Shown: one piece after another, positions 17,341 through 26,431 of the stretch
How positions within the stretch are numbered: position 1 is the stretch's first letter
Layout: each line of letters begins with the position of its first letter
From: Oceanobacillus salinisoli
Lineage (GTDB): Bacteria; Bacillota; Bacilli; Bacillales; Amphibacillaceae
Assembly: GCF_009733865.1 (NCBI RefSeq)
Contig: NZ_WOFB01000003.1
Location: forward strand, 62,001-126,000
Length of the DNA stretch: 64,000 bases
Reading direction: 5' to 3'
Made by a program: the position numbers and the translations under genes
The notes under the pieces: model-generated
Seen by the model: only the letters and a program-made list of their open reading frames with translations
Database searches by the model: none
Told to the model about the DNA's origin: nothing

Positions 17341-18138
17341 ATGAAGCAACGAACAATTACAGCAGTATTAGCGCTCCTTGTATTTTTACCTTTCATCATC
17401 ATCGGTGGTTGGCCATTTGATATATTGGTGTATATTATTGCCACAGTTGGATTGATGGAGCTAATTAGAATGAGAAATATTGCAGATTATGCAATTCCTT
17501 CTATTTTAGCATTGTTTATTTTATGGTTGATTTTAATGCAGAATCATTATCCGTTTGCCAGTTATTTTCCAAAATCTGAATGGATAACCCTCATTATTTT
17601 ACTGCTGCTTGCTTATACTGTACTAGTAAAGAACAAGTTTACATTTGACCATGTTGGATTTATACTTTTGGCAACTTTCTATGTTGGTATCGGTTTTTTC
17701 TATTTGATTGAAACTAGAGATGGATCTCGAGTAGAAGGGCTGAAAAATATATTCTTTGCATTCTTAATTGTCTGGTCTACAGACACAGGTGCTTATTTGT
17801 TTGGACGAGCTTTTGGTAAAAGAAAGCTGTGGCCGACAATCAGCCCGAATAAGACTGTTGAGGGTGCTGTTGGCGGTATTATACTGGCATGTGTTGTCGC
17901 AGGTATCTTTCATCTAATTACCCCTTTCCCACATAATATGTTAGCGGTCATTTTAGTTACAATTGCTGCATCTATCTTTGGTCAAGTTGGTGATTTGGTA
18001 GAGTCTGCTTTAAAGCGGAATTATGGGGTAAAAGACTCTGGAAATATATTACCAGGACATGGCGGAATATTAGACAGGTTTGATAGCCTGCTCTTTGTTA
18101 TTCCACTGTTACATATTATACAGTTTTTCCCAAGTTAA
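17341..18138 (+). CDS. cdsA: Phosphatidate cytidylyltransferase CdsA
   Basis: CdsA makes CDP-diacylglycerol from phosphatidic acid and CTP at the membrane. The 265-residue protein has about eight membrane helices, STDTGAYLFGRAFGKRKLWP with SPNKTVEGAVGG, and the C-terminal family signature running from GDLVESALKRNYGVKDSG through LPGHGGILDRFDSLLF (Asp and Asp residues bind the metal). It follows uppS closely. In B. subtilis dxr comes next; here a 170-base non-coding gap leads straight to rseP. Confidence 0.96.
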   Translation: MKQRTITAVLALLVFLPFIIIGGWPFDILVYIIATVGLMELIRMRNIADYAIPSILALFILWLILMQNHYPFASYFPKSEWITLIILLLLAYTVLVKNKFTFDHVGFILLATFYVGIGFFYLIETRDGSRVEGLKNIFFAFLIVWSTDTGAYLFGRAFGKRKLWPTISPNKTVEGAVGGIILACVVAGIFHLITPFPHNMLAVILVTIAASIFGQVGDLVESALKRNYGVKDSGNILPGHGGILDRFDSLLFVIPLLHIIQFFPS

Positions 18139-18308
18139 AGACACCGTAAGTAGATGGACATTTTGTCTATTTGACGAATTTTCATGATTTTTCGGTATTG
18201 TTCTTTAAACTTGAACAAACCTGTATAAACGGGGTAAACTTATTTAGATACGACATGTAAGTTAAGTTAGTCATTAATATTAAGACCGATATAAAAGGAT
18301 GTGTTTTT

Positions 18309-19583
18309 TTGACCACTGTTATTGCGTTTATATTCATGTTTGGCTTACTTGTGTTTGTACATGAGTGGGGACATATGATTTTTGCTAAGCGTGCTGGAAT
18401 GCTCGTTCGGGAATTTGCTATTGGCTTTGGACCGAAAGTATTTTCATTTACCAGAAATGAAACATTATATACCATCCGCCTTATCCCAGCCGGTGGATAT
18501 GTTCGGGTTGCAGGAGAAGATCCTGAAATAATAGAGTTAAAGCCAGGGCATCATGTTGGACTTGAGTTTAATGAGTTTGGCAAAGTTGACAAAATAATAG
18601 TTAACAATAAATCAAAGCATCCAAATGCAAGAGTCATTGAAGTAGAAAATGTTGATTTAGATCACGATTTAGTAATTGAGGGCTATGAAGTTGATGATGA
18701 GGAAGAAAGATTACGGTTTGATGTTGATAGAAAAGCCATTTTTATGATGGACGAAAGAGCAACACAAATTGCCCCTTATGACCGACAGTTTGCTTCTAAG
18801 ACAGCTGGCCAAAAGGCGATGCAATTATTTGCTGGACCATTGATGAATTTTGTCTTAGCAATTGTTCTTTTTCTAATTTTAGGATTAGCACAAGGTGTGC
18901 CTGTAGAAGAAGCAAAGATGGGTGAGATTCAGCCTGATACTCCCGCTGAAGAAGCAGGAATGTTGCCAAATGATGAGGTAATTAAAATAGAAGATAACTC
19001 TATTTCCACTTGGGAAGAATTTACTACAATCGTCCGGGAAAATCCTGGACAGGAATTGACGATGACAGTATTGCGTAATGGACAAGAAGAAGTAGTCAAT
19101 GTAGTTCCTAATGAAGTAGAGGCAGTGAACGAAAAGGGTGAAACAATATTAATTGGCCAAATTGGTGTTTATCAAGGGTTTGAAAAATCCACTTTAGGAA
19201 CGATTAAATATGGCTTTGAGCAAACCTATGAAATAACTCGAATGGTATTAACGAATTTAGGAATGTTAATAACCGGTCAAGTGCCGCTGGAGATTCTTTC
19301 CGGTCCGGTTGGTATCTATGATGCAACAGATCAAGTGGTTCAGACTGGATTTATGAATTTAATCATGTGGACTGCTATGTTAAGTGTTAACCTTGGTATT
19401 GTAAACTTAGTTCCTCTTCCAGCACTTGACGGAGGACGATTATTGTTCGTTGGAATAGAGAAACTTCGCGGTAAACCAATACCACCTGAAAAGGAAGGAA
19501 TTTTCCATTTCATTGGATTTGCTTTCTTGATGTTACTCATGATAGTAGTTACTTGGAATGACATACAGCGATTGTTTCTTTAA
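18309..19583 (+). CDS. rseP: Site-2 intramembrane metalloprotease RseP/RasP
   Basis: A zinc protease that cleaves membrane-bound anti-sigma factors (RsiW in Bacillus), cell-division protein FtsL and signal-peptide remnants. The 424-residue chain has the zinc motif HEWGH at residues 18-22 in the first membrane helix, a PDZ domain (about 195-270, PDTPAEEAGMLPNDEVIKI), and the third zinc ligand in NLVPLPALDGGR. TTG 18309 is the start, with AAAGGATG upstream; the next Met codon would remove part of the first helix. It lies between cdsA and polC, without dxr and proS. Confidence 0.95.
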   Translation: MTTVIAFIFMFGLLVFVHEWGHMIFAKRAGMLVREFAIGFGPKVFSFTRNETLYTIRLIPAGGYVRVAGEDPEIIELKPGHHVGLEFNEFGKVDKIIVNNKSKHPNARVIEVENVDLDHDLVIEGYEVDDEEERLRFDVDRKAIFMMDERATQIAPYDRQFASKTAGQKAMQLFAGPLMNFVLAIVLFLILGLAQGVPVEEAKMGEIQPDTPAEEAGMLPNDEVIKIEDNSISTWEEFTTIVRENPGQELTMTVLRNGQEEVVNVVPNEVEAVNEKGETILIGQIGVYQGFEKSTLGTIKYGFEQTYEITRMVLTNLGMLITGQVPLEILSGPVGIYDATDQVVQTGFMNLIMWTAMLSVNLGIVNLVPLPALDGGRLLFVGIEKLRGKPIPPEKEGIFHFIGFAFLMLLMIVVTWNDIQRLFL

Positions 19584-19589
19584 GTGCGT

Positions 19590-19733
19590 GTTCAAAAAGG
19601 AGGGTGAAAAGGACCGAGAAGTTTGAGGCGGTGAAGCTTTGAGTAGCGGAACGTATGCAGTTAATGCGTGAGCAACGGAAAAGCGAGCCAACGAAGAATT
19701 TCGATGTGTCCTTTTTCACCAGACTTTTTGAAC
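19590..19733 (+). repeat. D element, copy 1 (short form, 144 bases)
   Basis: Bounded by the perfect inverted repeat GTTCAAAAAG (19590-19599) and CTTTTTGAAC (19724-19733). A second nested stem, GGTGAAAAGGAC (19603-19614) with GTCCTTTTTCACC (19708-19720), follows. Inside are a GCTTT/AAAGC pairing and a small hairpin ACGTAT/ATGCGT. A longer copy with the same ends and the same orientation lies at 33408-33698. Both copies sit directly downstream of a gene. An AAAAGGAGG within the 5' arm looks like a ribosome site, but the reading frame after it is only about a dozen codons. Confidence 0.75.
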
Positions 19734-19835
19734 AACCTCTTTAAATCATTTTATTTGTCATGTGGTTAACTGATTGTAAGATTCCTTGATTGAAAAAAAT
19801 AATCTATAAAACACACAACTTTGAAAACAGATAAA

Positions 19836-19869
19836 GGAACCCTTGTCTTTAATTATTGGCAAGGGTTCC
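19836..19869. promoter_or_regulatory. Perfect hairpin upstream of polC
   Basis: GGAACCCTTG (19836-19845) and CAAGGGTTCC (19860-19869) form a 10-bp perfect stem with a 14-base loop. There is no T tract after it on the + strand; on the - strand it is followed by a weak TTTATCTG. It could be a terminator, an mRNA-stabilising hairpin or a protein site. Confidence 0.5.
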
Positions 19870-19964
19870 CCATGATTTTAGGCGGTTTTTTGACATTTTA
19901 GTCTAAATACGAGCCGGCCAATTCGTGGATAAAATGTTTAAACACCTGTATTAGGGGGATTGTT

Positions 19965-22900
19965 ATGGATATATCCAAAAAAGAAAAAATGAGTTTGCTA
20001 CTAAAGCAATTACAAATACCAGAAGAATATGTCGCCCAATATTTCTCTGATAGTTATCTGGACAAATTAGAGGTATATAAACAGAAAAAACTATGGCATT
20101 TTCATATTCATCTTCATCATATATTACCACCAGATGTCTATCTGTTATTGGTTTCAAAACTAAAACAGTCCTTTCAGTCCATAGCTGATGTCGATTTGTC
20201 CATTGTTACGGAAGATAAAACATGCGACAACCATACCATTTACGGGTACTGGAAACATTTTATTTCAACGATGACAAATTTATCTCCTGCATACAAAGAT
20301 TTAGTTCATAACCAAACACCTAAGGTAAACAATAATAAGATTATGTTAACTGCGAGAAATGATGCGGAAGCAAATGCTCTGAAAAAACGATTGGAAGACA
20401 GTTTTAAGACGTATTGCAGTAAAGTTGGAATGCTTACTTATCCGCTTGAAATAGATGTGAAGACCAATATGGAGGATATTGAAAAGTTTAAGGAACAAAA
20501 AGCAATAGAAGATCAGCAGATGGTTCTCAAAACGGTTCAGGAAAAAGAGAAAAGAGATAAAGAGAAAGCAAGTCATCATGATGATAGCAAGCCATTAGTG
20601 CTTGGTTATAAAATACAGGATGAACCGACGGAAATGGAGAATATCCTGGAAGAAGAACGCCGTGTTGTTGTACAAGGCTATATCTTTTCTTCTGAGATTC
20701 GTGAATTGCGTTCAGGAAGAAGCTTATTAATAATTAAAGCTACAGATTATACGGATTCCTTAACGATAAAAATGTTTTCTAAAGGAGACGAAGATGCTGC
20801 TAAATTTAAGTCTGCTAAAGAGGGCATGTGGATAAAGGCCAGGGGAAGCATACAAACGGATATGTACACGAATGAATTAGGCATGATGGCAAATGACATT
20901 CATGAAGTTAAAGTAGAATCGAGAAAAGACCATGCTCCTGAAGACGAAAAACGAGTGGAATTACATGCACATACAACGATGAGTCAAATGGATGCCGTCG
21001 TTTCCCCCCAAGCACTGATAACGCAAGCTGCAAAGTGGGGACATAAAGCAATTGCGATTACGGACCATGCTGGTGTTCAGGGTTATCCTGAGGCCTATGC
21101 AGCGGGGAAGAAGAATAATATTAAGGTTCTATATGGAGTAGAAGCTAATTTAGTTGATGATGGAGTTCCAATTGCATATAACGAACAGGATGTTGATTTG
21201 GAATCTGCTACTTATGTGGTTTTTGACGTGGAAACTACTGGACTTTCTGCAGTCTATGATACGATTATTGAGCTTGCTGCAGTAAAAATACATCAAGGTG
21301 AAATTATCGACCGGTTTGAAGATTTTGCCAACCCGCATCATCCATTATCACAGACAACCATTGAATTGACGGGAATTACGGATGAAATGGTAAAGGATGC
21401 TCCAGAAGTAGAGGAAGTTTTAAAGAATTTCCATGAATGGATGGAGGACGCTATTTTAGTTGCTCATAATGCAAGTTTTGATATGGGGTTCTTAAATCAA
21501 GGCTTAAAGAAAATAAGTTATGAAAAAGCGAAGAATCCAGTAATAGATACATTGGAACTTGCAAGATTTTTATACCCGGAATTAAAAAATCACCGGCTAA
21601 ATACATTGAGTAAGCATTTGGATGTTGAATTAACACAACACCACAGGGCGATTTATGATGCAGAAGCAACGGGTTACATCCTATGGAAACAAGTAAAAAA
21701 ATTATTAAGCATGGAAATCCAAAATCATAATCAATTAAATAATCATATGGGGGAAGGAAATGCTTATCAGCGTTCCAGACCATATCACTGTACGTTAATC
21801 GCCAAAAACGAGGAAGGATTAAAAAATCTTTATAAATTAGTTTCTCATGCACATATTGATTATTTTTACCGTGTTCCTAGAATACCTAGATCTGTGTTAC
21901 AAAAATATCGCGAAGGATTACTAGTTGGAACAGCATGTGATCATGGGGAAGTTTTTGAAACGATGATGCAAAAATCTGCTGAAGAAGCGGAGCAGGTAGC
22001 TGAGTTTTACGATTATATTGAGGTGCAGCCTCCAACCAACTATGTTCATTTAATAGAAAAAGAATTAGTTCAAAATGAAGCACAAATTTTGGATATCATC
22101 TCCAAATTGGTTGAACTTGGGGATCGTATGAATAAGCCGGTAGTTGCAACCGGAAATGTCCATTATATTGATGAACATGATAAAGTATACCGGCAAATTT
22201 TGATTAAATCGCAGGCAGGAAATCCTTTAAACCGTCAAACTTTACCTGATACACCATTTCGTACAACAAATGAAATGCTGGATTATTTCCGTTTCTTAGG
22301 TGAGGAAAAGGCAAAGGAAATTGTCATAACGAACACGAATGCCCTTGCCGATCAAATTGATGAGATTGCCCCGGTTAAAGATGGTCTGTTTACACCGACG
22401 ATTGAAGGTGCTGAAGAGGAAATAAGGGAGTTATCCTACGGTCGTGCTAAGAAAATTTATGGGGATCCTGTGCCTAAGATTGTCAGTGACCGACTGGAGA
22501 AAGAATTGGACAGTATTATTGGCAATGGTTTTGCTGTTATTTACTTAATTTCCCAAAAGCTAGTTAAAAAATCATTGGAAGATGGATATCTTGTAGGTTC
22601 CCGTGGATCCGTTGGTTCATCCTTTGTAGCAACGATGACAGAAATTACGGAAGTGAATCCACTCCCGCCTCATTATGTTTGTATGGAATGTCATTACAAT
22701 GAATTTATCAATGATGGATCGGTTGGAAGTGGATATGACCTGCCTGACAAAGCCTGCCCTAACTGTGGGAGCCCCTTAACAAAAGATGGGCAAGATATCC
22801 CTTTTGAAACGTTTTTAGGATTTAAAGGGGATAAAGTTCCTGATATTGATTTGAACTTCTCTGGTGCATATCAGCCAAGAGCGCATAATTATACGAAGGA

Positions 22901-24260
22901 GCTTTTCGGTGTTGATTATGTATATCGTGCGGGAACAATCGGTACGGTAGCGGAAAAAACGGCATATGGCTATGTCAAAGGCTATGCATCGGATAATGAT
23001 ATGGTTTTCAAGAATACAGAAGTCGATCGCCTTGTAAAAGGATGTACAGGTGTTAAACGAACAACTGGTCAGCATCCAGGGGGAATTATCGTAGTACCAG
23101 ATGATAAAGAAATTTACGATTTTACGCCAATCCAATATCCTGCTGATGACAGAAATAGTGAATGGAGAACGACACACTTTGACTTTCATTCCATTCATGA
23201 TAATTTGCTTAAGCTGGACATACTGGGTCACGATGATCCGACAGTAATCCGGATGCTGCAGGATTTAAGTGGTATTGATCCGAAAACGATTCCCACAGAT
23301 GATAAAGAAGTAATGAAAATCTTTTCGGGTACAGAAGCTCTGGGGGTTACACCAGAACAAATAAATTGTAAAACCGGAACATTGGGGGTTCCAGAATTTG
23401 GTACGAGATTTGTTAGGCAGATGCTTGAGGATACGAAGCCATCGACCTTTTCGGAATTATTAATTATTTCAGGGCTTTCCCATGGTACGGATGTATGGCT
23501 TGGAAATGCCCAGGAATTAATTGATCAAGGCATTTGTGAATTGTCCGATGTTATCGGGTGCCGTGATGATATCATGGTTTATCTCATGCATAAAGGATTG
23601 GAACCATCTCTGGCGTTTAAGATAATGGAATTTGTCCGTAAAGGAAAAGGACTGCAGGATGAATGGATTGTTGAAATGAAAAAACACGACGTACCAGACT
23701 GGTATATCGAATCCTGTAAAAAAATTAAATACATGTTTCCAAAAGCACATGCGGCGGCTTATGTCCTAATGGCGATCCGTATTGCTTATTTCAAGGTTCA
23801 TCATCCCATTCTATTTTATGCAACGTATTTCACAGTTAGAGCCGATGATTTTGATTTAGACACAATGGCAAAAGGGGCTTCGGCAATAAAAAACAGAATC
23901 GATACCATCGCTTCCAAAGGAAATGATGCATCACCAAAAGAGAAAAACTTAATGACGGTTCTGGAAGTGGCGCTTGAAATGTGTGAGCGCGGATTTTCCT
24001 TTAAAAAGGTGGATCTGTATAAATCCAGTGCAACAGATTTCATCGTTGAGGGTAACAGTTTAATACCACCTTTTAATGCGGTGGACGGATTAGGAACGAA
24101 TGCCGCTATTAATATTGTTAAGGCAAGAGAAGAAGGGGAATTTTTATCCAAAGAAGATCTTAGAGAACGAAGCAAAATCTCTAAAACGGTCTTGGAATAT
24201 CTGGATAATCATGGCTGTCTGGAAGGAATGGCAGAGAAAAATCAGTTGTCCTTATTCTAA
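19965..24260 (+). CDS. polC: DNA polymerase III alpha subunit, PolC type
   Basis: The replicative polymerase of low-GC Gram-positives. The 1431-residue protein is full-length (B. subtilis about 1437). In order: N-terminal domain, OB fold (about 225-310), PHP domain beginning [14 protein letters not shown] (about 328), inserted DEDDh proofreading exonuclease with FDVETTG (about 420), PHP continuation, palm, a zinc-finger CMEC...CPNC (about 906-930) that is specific to PolC, the PDIDLNFSG catalytic motif, fingers, and a C-terminal segment. ATG 19965 follows TAGGGGGA by a few bases. It is transcribed alone: repeats precede it and a strong terminator follows. Confidence 0.98.
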   Translation: MDISKKEKMSLLLKQLQIPEEYVAQYFSDSYLDKLEVYKQKKLWHFHIHLHHILPPDVYLLLVSKLKQSFQSIADVDLSIVTEDKTCDNHTIYGYWKHFISTMTNLSPAYKDLVHNQTPKVNNNKIMLTARNDAEANALKKRLEDSFKTYCSKVGMLTYPLEIDVKTNMEDIEKFKEQKAIEDQQMVLKTVQEKEKRDKEKASHHDDSKPLVLGYKIQDEPTEMENILEEERRVVVQGYIFSSEIRELRSGRSLLIIKATDYTDSLTIKMFSKGDEDAAKFKSAKEGMWIKARGSIQTDMYTNELGMMANDIHEVKVESRKDHAPEDEKRVELHAHTTMSQMDAVVSPQALITQAAKWGHKAIAITDHAGVQGYPEAYAAGKKNNIKVLYGVEANLVDDGVPIAYNEQDVDLESATYVVFDVETTGLSAVYDTIIELAAVKIHQGEIIDRFEDFANPHHPLSQTTIELTGITDEMVKDAPEVEEVLKNFHEWMEDAILVAHNASFDMGFLNQGLKKISYEKAKNPVIDTLELARFLYPELKNHRLNTLSKHLDVELTQHHRAIYDAEATGYILWKQVKKLLSMEIQNHNQLNNHMGEGNAYQRSRPYHCTLIAKNEEGLKNLYKLVSHAHIDYFYRVPRIPRSVLQKYREGLLVGTACDHGEVFETMMQKSAEEAEQVAEFYDYIEVQPPTNYVHLIEKELVQNEAQILDIISKLVELGDRMNKPVVATGNVHYIDEHDKVYRQILIKSQAGNPLNRQTLPDTPFRTTNEMLDYFRFLGEEKAKEIVITNTNALADQIDEIAPVKDGLFTPTIEGAEEEIRELSYGRAKKIYGDPVPKIVSDRLEKELDSIIGNGFAVIYLISQKLVKKSLEDGYLVGSRGSVGSSFVATMTEITEVNPLPPHYVCMECHYNEFINDGSVGSGYDLPDKACPNCGSPLTKDGQDIPFETFLGFKGDKVPDIDLNFSGAYQPRAHNYTKELFGVDYVYRAGTIGTVAEKTAYGYVKGYASDNDMVFKNTEVDRLVKGCTGVKRTTGQHPGGIIVVPDDKEIYDFTPIQYPADDRNSEWRTTHFDFHSIHDNLLKLDILGHDDPTVIRMLQDLSGIDPKTIPTDDKEVMKIFSGTEALGVTPEQINCKTGTLGVPEFGTRFVRQMLEDTKPSTFSELLIISGLSHGTDVWLGNAQELIDQGICELSDVIGCRDDIMVYLMHKGLEPSLAFKIMEFVRKGKGLQDEWIVEMKKHDVPDWYIESCKKIKYMFPKAHAAAYVLMAIRIAYFKVHHPILFYATYFTVRADDFDLDTMAKGASAIKNRIDTIASKGNDASPKEKNLMTVLEVALEMCERGFSFKKVDLYKSSATDFIVEGNSLIPPFNAVDGLGTNAAINIVKAREEGEFLSKEDLRERSKISKTVLEYLDNHGCLEGMAEKNQLSLF

Positions 24261-24274
24261 TTTTATCCTGGAAT

Positions 24275-24317
24275 ACTCGACATTCACTAAAAGACAAGGT
24301 GTATGTCGAGTTTTTCT
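24275..24317 (+). terminator. Intrinsic terminator after polC
   Basis: ACTCGACAT (24275-24283) pairs with ATGTCGAGT (24303-24311), the stem being extended by CAC/GTG, followed by TTTTTCT. Confidence 0.85.
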
Positions 24318-24350
24318 AAAAAGATAAGAAAGTATAAATTTGCGCTTTGA

Positions 24351-24722
24351 TGTCTAGCTCCATCGCCCAGCGACTAGCGGACTTCCCTCACCTCCGTACG
24401 ATAAAGAAGACTTGCCGATTGGTGAAACCAGAGGCTTAGTCGTACTTATACCCTTGCGGTGAAAGTCAACATCGACTCAGGTTTTTAGGAAGGCCGACTA
24501 AAAGCGGGCCAGCGCTCAGGCATCGGCATACCCCTATGAAGGGGCATGTTTCCTTTTCGCTAGCATAAGATTCACTAAGATTTTTACTTTCGTAAAAATC
24601 AAGATCATCTAATTTCCTACGGGGACTGTTCGGCTAAAACCGCCGCCTTGCGCGGCAGCAGCGAACCACCTGGCGTGGCCAGGCGCAGTCCGTACGTCGC
24701 TATACGGGCGCTTGCGCTTTTC
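24351..24722 (+). repeat. GC-rich composite element E
   Basis: About 370 bases starting at TGTCTAGCTCCATCGCCCAG and ending CGCTTGCGCTTTTC. It is clearly richer in GC than its neighbours and full of short perfect hairpins: ATTTTTAC/GTAAAAAT, CCTGGC/GCCAGG, GCCGC/GCGGC and CCCCT/AGGGG. I recall Bacillaceae repeats that begin GTCTAGC and end with GCGCTTGCGC; this copy looks like such an element with extra DNA inside. It holds no reading frame of note and separates polC from the RsbR-like gene. Confidence 0.55.
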
Positions 24723-24759
24723 TTATTCACTAAAGATGGAAATATTTTGGGAATTTTTA

Positions 24760-24768
24760 TGCTATAAT
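24760..24768 (+). promoter_or_regulatory. Extended -10 promoter before the RsbR-like gene
   Basis: TGCTATAAT is an extended -10 element (TG-N-TATAAT) about 70 bases before the start codon at 24842. No good -35 is present 17 bases upstream, as is common with extended -10 promoters. Confidence 0.5.
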
Positions 24769-24841
24769 TAAAAAAAAGAAATTATTTTTAACGAATATAT
24801 TTTTATTTTTACTTTTACTGTGTTTGTTAGGAGGGCAATTT

Positions 24842-25702
24842 ATGGAACTTATATTTAATGAGGACCAAGGGATTAAGCAGTTCCTTATGGAAAATCAGCA
24901 ATTTTTTGAAGAAGAATTATTAGAAGAAGCCATTAATGTTCGAGATAAAATTGAGGAAATTAAATTATTAGGGAATATTAATTTACTGGCTAATGCACAT
25001 AAAGTAGTGCTTTATGTTGTCGATGGCATGAAAGAAGAGGTAATTGCCTTTGGCAGGCAGGAAGGGATTGCCTGGGCAAAACATAATTTAACACTGGCAT
25101 TTAAACTTGAATGGATACAGGCAATTCGTACGACTTTATGGAAATTCCTGTATGAGTATGATAAATTAAGTGATCACGCTATTAGCACGGATAATTTTTT
25201 TTCCATGGGAAAAGAGATAAATGGGTTAATTGATGAATTTTTTAAAGGTTTTTTTATTAGTTACTCCAATTACAAGGATGAATTGCTGGAAGCGCAGAAA
25301 AAATTAGTAGAAAATTTATCTGTACCAATTATCCCCATATCATCGTCAGTCAGTATTATTCCATTGATTGGAACGATGGATAAGTTGCGGGCTAATACGA
25401 TTGAAGAAAAAATCCTTTTTGAGATTGGGGAAAAAGGGATTCAAACATTAATTATGGATTTATCTGGTGTTGCTCATATTGATTTGGAAGCGGTTCAGGA
25501 TTTCACTAAATTATTGGATGGTATTACTATGATGGGATGTAAATCAATTATTACAGGGATACGTCCAGATGTCGTAAAAAAGATAGTGAACTTAGATATG
25601 TCCTTTAGACAAAAAGCAGAGATAAGAGCAACATTACAGCAGACATTAAAAGATTATTTGAAAACAGACAATGCGATAAAATCCGAACAATTTTCATTAT
25701 AA
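24842..25702 (+). CDS. RsbR-like STAS protein lacking both phospho-threonines
   Basis: A 286-residue protein with an N-terminal helical, globin-like half (1-155) and a C-terminal STAS domain (about 162-275), the architecture of RsbR, scaffold of the stressosome that controls sigma-B. In RsbR, two STAS threonines (in the D-T-x-R-A and V-D-T contexts) are phosphorylated by RsbT. Here the aligned residues are Lys181 (GTMDKLRA) and Leu215 (AHIDLEAV). The protein may therefore be a constitutive or structural stressosome part, or belong to another STAS pathway. ATG 24842 has AGGAGGG 6 bases upstream. It lies alone between repeats and hairpins, an insertion relative to B. subtilis. Confidence 0.85.
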   Translation: MELIFNEDQGIKQFLMENQQFFEEELLEEAINVRDKIEEIKLLGNINLLANAHKVVLYVVDGMKEEVIAFGRQEGIAWAKHNLTLAFKLEWIQAIRTTLWKFLYEYDKLSDHAISTDNFFSMGKEINGLIDEFFKGFFISYSNYKDELLEAQKKLVENLSVPIIPISSSVSIIPLIGTMDKLRANTIEEKILFEIGEKGIQTLIMDLSGVAHIDLEAVQDFTKLLDGITMMGCKSIITGIRPDVVKKIVNLDMSFRQKAEIRATLQQTLKDYLKTDNAIKSEQFSL

Positions 25703-25724
25703 TTTTCCTGGAAATGGTTAATTG

Positions 25725-25768
25725 TTGCACCAATAAATCTTTTATGATATATTTTTATTGGTAAGCAA
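25725..25768. other. Hairpin downstream of the RsbR-like gene
   Basis: TTGCACCAATAAA (25725-25737) can pair with TTTATTGGT (25754-25762) plus GCAA (25765-25768), a stem of about 13 bp with a two-base bulge. No T run follows, so it is more likely a structure or binding site than a terminator. Confidence 0.5.
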
Positions 25769-25783
25769 TGATACGAATTGTTA

Positions 25784-25812
25784 AAAGAGTGGGTCTAGGC
25801 CCACTCTTTCTT
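25784..25812 (+). terminator. Intrinsic terminator after the RsbR-like gene
   Basis: AGAGTGGG (25786-25793), a 6-base loop, CCCACTCT (25800-25807), then TTCTTC. Confidence 0.75.
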
Positions 25813-25841
25813 CATACTTATTCTTCATGAACTGCACTTCT

Positions 25842-25874
25842 CCCCTTGCCATCTACTTTAGGCAGGGGTTTTAT
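25842..25874 (+). terminator. Second terminator-like hairpin, upstream of rimP
   Basis: CCCCTTGCC (25842-25850) pairs with GGCAGGGG (25861-25868) and is followed by TTTTAT. It lies about 70 bases before rimP and might act as an attenuator if transcription starts upstream. Confidence 0.55.
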
Positions 25875-25895
25875 ATTGAATAGATAGTATTCAAT
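25875..25895. promoter_or_regulatory. Perfect palindrome upstream of rimP
   Basis: ATTGAATA (25875-25882) and TATTCAAT (25888-25895) form a perfect 8-bp inverted repeat around a 5-base centre, 50 bases before rimP. The form suggests an operator for a dimeric repressor, but the factor is unknown. Confidence 0.4.
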
Positions 25896-25945
25896 GGAAT
25901 AGTTCATAATAAGAAATAACTACCGTTTGATAAAGGAGGATTTTG

Positions 25946-26416
25946 ATGAGTTCTCAGGTCATAAAAACAACAGAAGAACTGGTTTTGCCGATTCTTGGTG
26001 AAAAGAATTTGGATTTAGTTGACATTGAGTATGTAAAAGAAGGGAAAAGCTGGTTTCTTCGGGTATACATTGATAAACCTGGTGGAGTGGATATTACCGA
26101 ATGTGGGGAAGTATCCGAGCAATTAAGTGAGAAATTGGATGAAATAGACCCAATAAAAGACCCCTATTTCTTAGAAGTTTCTTCCCCTGGTGTGGAAAGA
26201 CCATTAAAAACAAAAGAAGACATAGAAAAGAATATCAATAAAAATGTTTATATTAAACTTTATGAACAAATTGATGGGGAAAAAGAGTATGAAGGTATTC
26301 TAAAAGATTTTAAAAATGATGTTTTAACGTTGGAGTACAAAGTTAAGACGAGAACGAAGCAAGTAGAATTACCATATGAGAAAATAGCAAAAGCAAGACT
26401 TGCCGTAGTTTTTTAA
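25946..26416 (+). CDS. rimP: Ribosome maturation factor RimP
   Basis: RimP helps assembly of the 30S subunit. The 156-residue protein equals the B. subtilis length and has the [21 protein letters not shown] stretch, the [18 protein letters not shown] segment and [15 protein letters not shown], followed by the C-terminal SH3-like domain. I chose ATG 25946, 6 bases after AAAGGAGG (25932-25939). It heads the rimP-nusA-ylxR-ylxQ-infB-ylxP-rbfA operon, and nusA begins 15 bases after its stop. Confidence 0.96.
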   Translation: MSSQVIKTTEELVLPILGEKNLDLVDIEYVKEGKSWFLRVYIDKPGGVDITECGEVSEQLSEKLDEIDPIKDPYFLEVSSPGVERPLKTKEDIEKNINKNVYIKLYEQIDGEKEYEGILKDFKNDVLTLEYKVKTRTKQVELPYEKIAKARLAVVF

Positions 26417-26431
26417 AGGGGGATAAGAACA

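Larger units (their letters stand above)
19584..19964. other. Intergenic stretch between rseP and polC
   Basis: A 381-base gap where Bacillus normally carries proS. It begins directly with a D element (19590-19733), continues with AT-rich DNA in which I see no gene, and contains a perfect 10-bp hairpin (19836-19869). The polC ribosome site is TTAGGGGGA. No trace of prolyl-tRNA synthetase coding sequence is visible in any frame. Confidence 0.7.

Noticed and set aside
19595-19638. Leader peptide after AAAAGGAGG in the short D element
   Set aside because: The possible GTG start overlaps the ribosome site almost directly, leaving no normal spacing, and the frame is only about 12 codons; pairing in the stem explains the conservation better.
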